A stretch of DNA of 5,065 bases from Candidatus Bipolaricaulota bacterium. GTDB lineage: Bacteria > Bipolaricaulota > Bipolaricaulia > M55B111. How positions within the stretch are numbered: position 1 is the stretch's first letter; each line of letters begins with the position of its first letter. Location of the stretch: positions 1-5,065 of the forward strand of contig JAGXLQ010000112.1 in NCBI GenBank assembly GCA_018334595.1. Direction: 5' to 3'. The notes under the pieces were generated by a model. It saw only the letters and a program-made list of their open reading frames with translations, was not told the origin of the DNA and did no database searches. The position numbers and the translations under genes were made by a program. This document shows, in pieces, positions 4,508 to 5,065 of this stretch.

Positions 4508-5065
4508 ATGAAATACAAGCCCATTCCAAAAAAGAGAGAGAAAGAGTTTTACAAGCTACTTGATTACGCGTTCAGGCCCCACAAGGAAGAGAAATCCTAC
4601 GAGGACGAAGAGGATTACTGGCCGATAGTCGGTGGGGAGTTTAGAGGATTATTCGAACGGGATGACATTCTTTCGGTCTCGTCGATAATCCCCTTCAGTA
4701 CGGTTTCTCGGGGGAAGGAAACGAAGATGGGGGGGATTACTACAGTCGCGACCCCTCCGGAGTACAGGTCTCAGGGTTTCGTGCGGGCAATGTTAAAGAA
4801 ACTGCTGGGCGAACTCCGGGATAGAAGAATCTACCTCTCGGTTCTCTGGCCTTTCTCCTACCCATTCTACAACAAGCTTGGCTGGTCCCGATCTCAGGAC
4901 ATAATTAACTACAGCATGGGTCCGTCTATTCTGAAGAGAGAAGATCCGGGAAACTCGGGAGGGTTCTTCCGCGTTAACTCAGGAGAGTACGACCTAATAG
5001 AACCAGCGTACTTGAAATACGTAGAAAAATTCAACCTGCCGCTGAAGCGGTGGAACGACTGGTGG
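4508..5065 (+). CDS. Eis-like GNAT N-acetyltransferase, N-terminal part, cut by the right window edge
   Basis: The frame is open for 186 codons to the window end. Residues 72-127 carry the GNAT core: GGITTVATPPEYRSQGFVRAMLK, with the acetyl-CoA binding loop around R87-S-Q-G90-F-V, then a strand and SVLWPFSYPFYNKLGWS (111-127), the hallmark end of the domain in the Eis family (COG4552 type). These enzymes transfer acetyl from acetyl-CoA to amines. Eis proteins are about 400 residues, with a second GNAT-like domain and a C-terminal sterol-carrier-like domain, so about half is missing through truncation by the window. The start MKYKPIPKKREKEFYKLLDYAFRP resembles, from memory, halophilic archaeal homologues that begin MEYRPIP, which favours ATG 4508 over an in-frame GTG at 4475. 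The SD site is weak (GGGA). The substrate is unknown. The gene is divergent from the small gene at 3867-4154. Confidence 0.88.
   Translation, partial: MKYKPIPKKREKEFYKLLDYAFRPHKEEKSYEDEEDYWPIVGGEFRGLFERDDILSVSSIIPFSTVSRGKETKMGGITTVATPPEYRSQGFVRAMLKKLLGELRDRRIYLSVLWPFSYPFYNKLGWSRSQDIINYSMGPSILKREDPGNSGGFFRVNSGEYDLIEPAYLKYVEKFNLPLKRWNDWW

Overview
The window is archaeal DNA, most likely from a euryarchaeon. The evidence is a gene for cyclic 2,3-diphosphoglycerate (cDPG) synthetase, an enzyme known mainly from hyperthermophilic methanogens; Shine-Dalgarno (SD) sites of the GGAGGTG type; AT-rich intergenic blocks with TATA-box-like stretches; and an Eis-like acetyltransferase whose start resembles, from memory, homologues in halophilic archaea. 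The proteins look mildly acidic and base composition is near even (estimated by eye). I cannot name the genus.

Layout. Positions 1-1433 (minus strand) hold cpgS, followed after about 20 bases by the first nine codons of an unidentified gene that runs off the left edge. Positions 1434-1625 are a divergent control region: an AT-rich block next to cpgS and a small cluster of repeated AATAA half-sites in front of the plus-strand operon. Positions 1626-3562 (plus strand) are a tight two-gene operon: a 143-residue protein made of two CBS domains, then, two bases later, a 500-residue protein with two tandem calcineurin-like phosphoesterase domains. The first keeps all the metal-binding motifs; the second has lost most of them. 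Positions 3563-3866 are non-coding, with a strong 12-bp GC-rich hairpin, a longer imperfect inverted repeat around it, and an AT-rich block. Positions 3867-4154 (minus strand) encode a small conserved protein of 95 residues with a TTG start. Positions 4155-4507 are a second divergent control region with hairpins and three very short open frames. Positions 4508-5065 (plus strand) hold the N-terminal 186 residues of an Eis-like GNAT acetyltransferase that runs off the right edge.

How the genes may work together. cpgS makes cDPG, a compatible solute and phosphate reserve. The divergent CBS/phosphoesterase pair looks like a ligand-sensing subunit beside a hydrolase. Its position suggests, as a hypothesis only, that it could hydrolyse cDPG, 2,3-diphosphoglycerate or a signalling nucleotide. 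The intact-plus-degenerate tandem phosphoesterase is the most unusual object here. I see no mobile element, CRISPR array, tRNA or rRNA.
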